Assembly: GCA_028697435.1 (NCBI GenBank)
Contig: JAQVFD010000094.1
Coordinates: forward strand, 1 to 7,484
Origin: Clostridiaceae bacterium
Lineage (GTDB): Bacteria > Bacillota > Clostridia > Lutisporales > Lutisporaceae
Length of the DNA: 7,484 bases
Reading direction: 5' to 3'
Shown: piece after piece, positions 6,849 through 7,484 of the stretch
Numbering within the stretch: position 1 is the stretch's first letter
Layout of the letters: each line of letters opens with the position of its first letter
The notes under the pieces: generated by a model
What the model saw: the letters and a program-made list of their open reading frames with translations, nothing else
Database searches by the model: none
What the model was told of the DNA's origin: nothing
Made by a program: the position numbers and the translations under genes

Positions 6849-7484
6849 CAAGAGATATTCCGACTGTTGATTATTAATCCGGGTTCTACCTCAACTAAGA
6901 TTGCAATTTTTGACAATGAAAAGCCTGTTTTAGAACAGACATTGAGGCACTCAAACGAGGAGCTCGCTCCCTATGCAACAATTTTTGAGCAATATGAATT
7001 CAGAAAGAATGTAATACTTGACACATTGAATTCCAATGGAATAAATATCAGCAAACTAAGTGCCGTTGTTGGAAGAGGCGGATTGTTGAAACCCATGGCA
7101 GGCGGTACTTACGAAGTAAATTCAAAAATGCTTGAGGATATCAAGTACAAACCCATGGGACAGCATGCATCAAATCTTGGAGCGATAATTGCTCATGAGA
7201 TTGCCTCCCAGCTTAGTATACCGGCATTTATTGTAGACCCTGTTGTGGTGGATGAAATGGATGAAATAGCCAGGATTTCAGGAATGCCGGAAATTGAACG
7301 GCTGAGCTTATTTCATGCACTGAATCAGAAAGCAGTAGGCAGAAGAGCGGCTGCAGATCTTAACAGTAAATATGAGGATTTGAATCTGATTATAGCCCAT
7401 ATGGGAGGCGGAATATCAGTTGGAGCACATAGAAAAGGCAGAGTAGTAGATGTACACAATGCTCTTGACGGCGAAGGACCATTT
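6846..7484 (+). CDS. buk: Butyrate kinase (acyl kinase), second copy, 3' partial
   Basis: The first 213 codons of a second acetokinase-family kinase; the frame is still open at the last base of the window. My translation begins MQEIFRLLIINPGSTSTK and continues with VGRGGLLKPM, QHASNLGAIIAHEIA, DPVVVDEMDEIARISGMPE, FHALNQKAVGRRAA, IIAHMGGGISV and DVHNALDGEGPF, where it is cut. This looks like a canonical butyrate kinase, with the DGEGPF loop as I recall it for clostridial Buk. Over a 194-column gap-free stretch I count about 115 identities to the kinase at 4787 (about 59%), so the two are old paralogues, not a fresh duplication. It lies 55 bp behind ptb on the same strand with no terminator between and is probably in the same operon. 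ATG 6846 is the only nearby in-frame start. The remaining C-terminal 140 or so residues lie beyond the window. Confidence 0.9.
   Translation, partial: MQEIFRLLIINPGSTSTKIAIFDNEKPVLEQTLRHSNEELAPYATIFEQYEFRKNVILDTLNSNGINISKLSAVVGRGGLLKPMAGGTYEVNSKMLEDIKYKPMGQHASNLGAIIAHEIASQLSIPAFIVDPVVVDEMDEIARISGMPEIERLSLFHALNQKAVGRRAAADLNSKYEDLNLIIAHMGGGISVGAHRKGRVVDVHNALDGEGPF

Overview
The window reads as part of a low-to-moderate G+C Firmicute chromosome, most likely an anaerobic clostridium. The evidence is A/T-rich codon use, strong purine-rich ribosome binding sites, TTG starts, a YbbR/CdaR gene next to a COG2509-type FAD protein, and a butyrate kinase / phosphate butyryltransferase module. The Acetivibrio/Ruminiclostridium (C. 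thermocellum-like) lineage is my best guess, but that is recollection of gene order, not proof. Every convincing gene is on the + strand.

Left part (1-2708): the 3' part of a YbbR-repeat protein (CdaR, regulator of the c-di-AMP synthase CdaA; its start is outside the window) is followed after 35 bp by an FAD-dependent dehydrogenase of the COG2509 type with a TTG start. They look like one housekeeping transcription unit. A short gap (2709-2806) carries five copies of a 7-bp repeat.

Middle part (2807-4786): a PAS-PAS-AAA+-Fis sigma-54 activator (BkdR/RocR-like layout) is interrupted by one in-frame amber codon (3761-3763), where the family has glutamate just before the GAFTGA loop. Everything on both sides is intact and in the same frame. 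Behind it lies a 264-bp control region. It holds three TGCAA-N5-TGCAA sites 10 bp in phase (probable activator sites), a strong rho-independent terminator, and a near-consensus -24/-12 sigma-54 promoter. That promoter also overlaps a plausible sigma-A promoter.

Right part (4787-7484): an operon buk - ptb - buk, with the second buk cut by the window end. Ptb converts an acyl-CoA to acyl phosphate and Buk makes ATP plus the free acid from it. By analogy with the bkd operon of Bacillus subtilis (sigma-54 activator BkdR upstream of ptb/buk), I infer that the operon handles branched-chain acyl-CoAs from amino-acid breakdown, or butyryl-CoA, under sigma-54 control. The two kinases are about 59% identical over the aligned part. 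The first departs from the second at several positions, including the loop before the GPFSPER motif, so the two may differ in substrate.

The most interesting points are the nonsense codon in an otherwise perfect activator, the regularly phased site array behind it, and the two dissimilar kinases flanking a single acyltransferase. I see no mobile element, CRISPR array, tRNA or rRNA.
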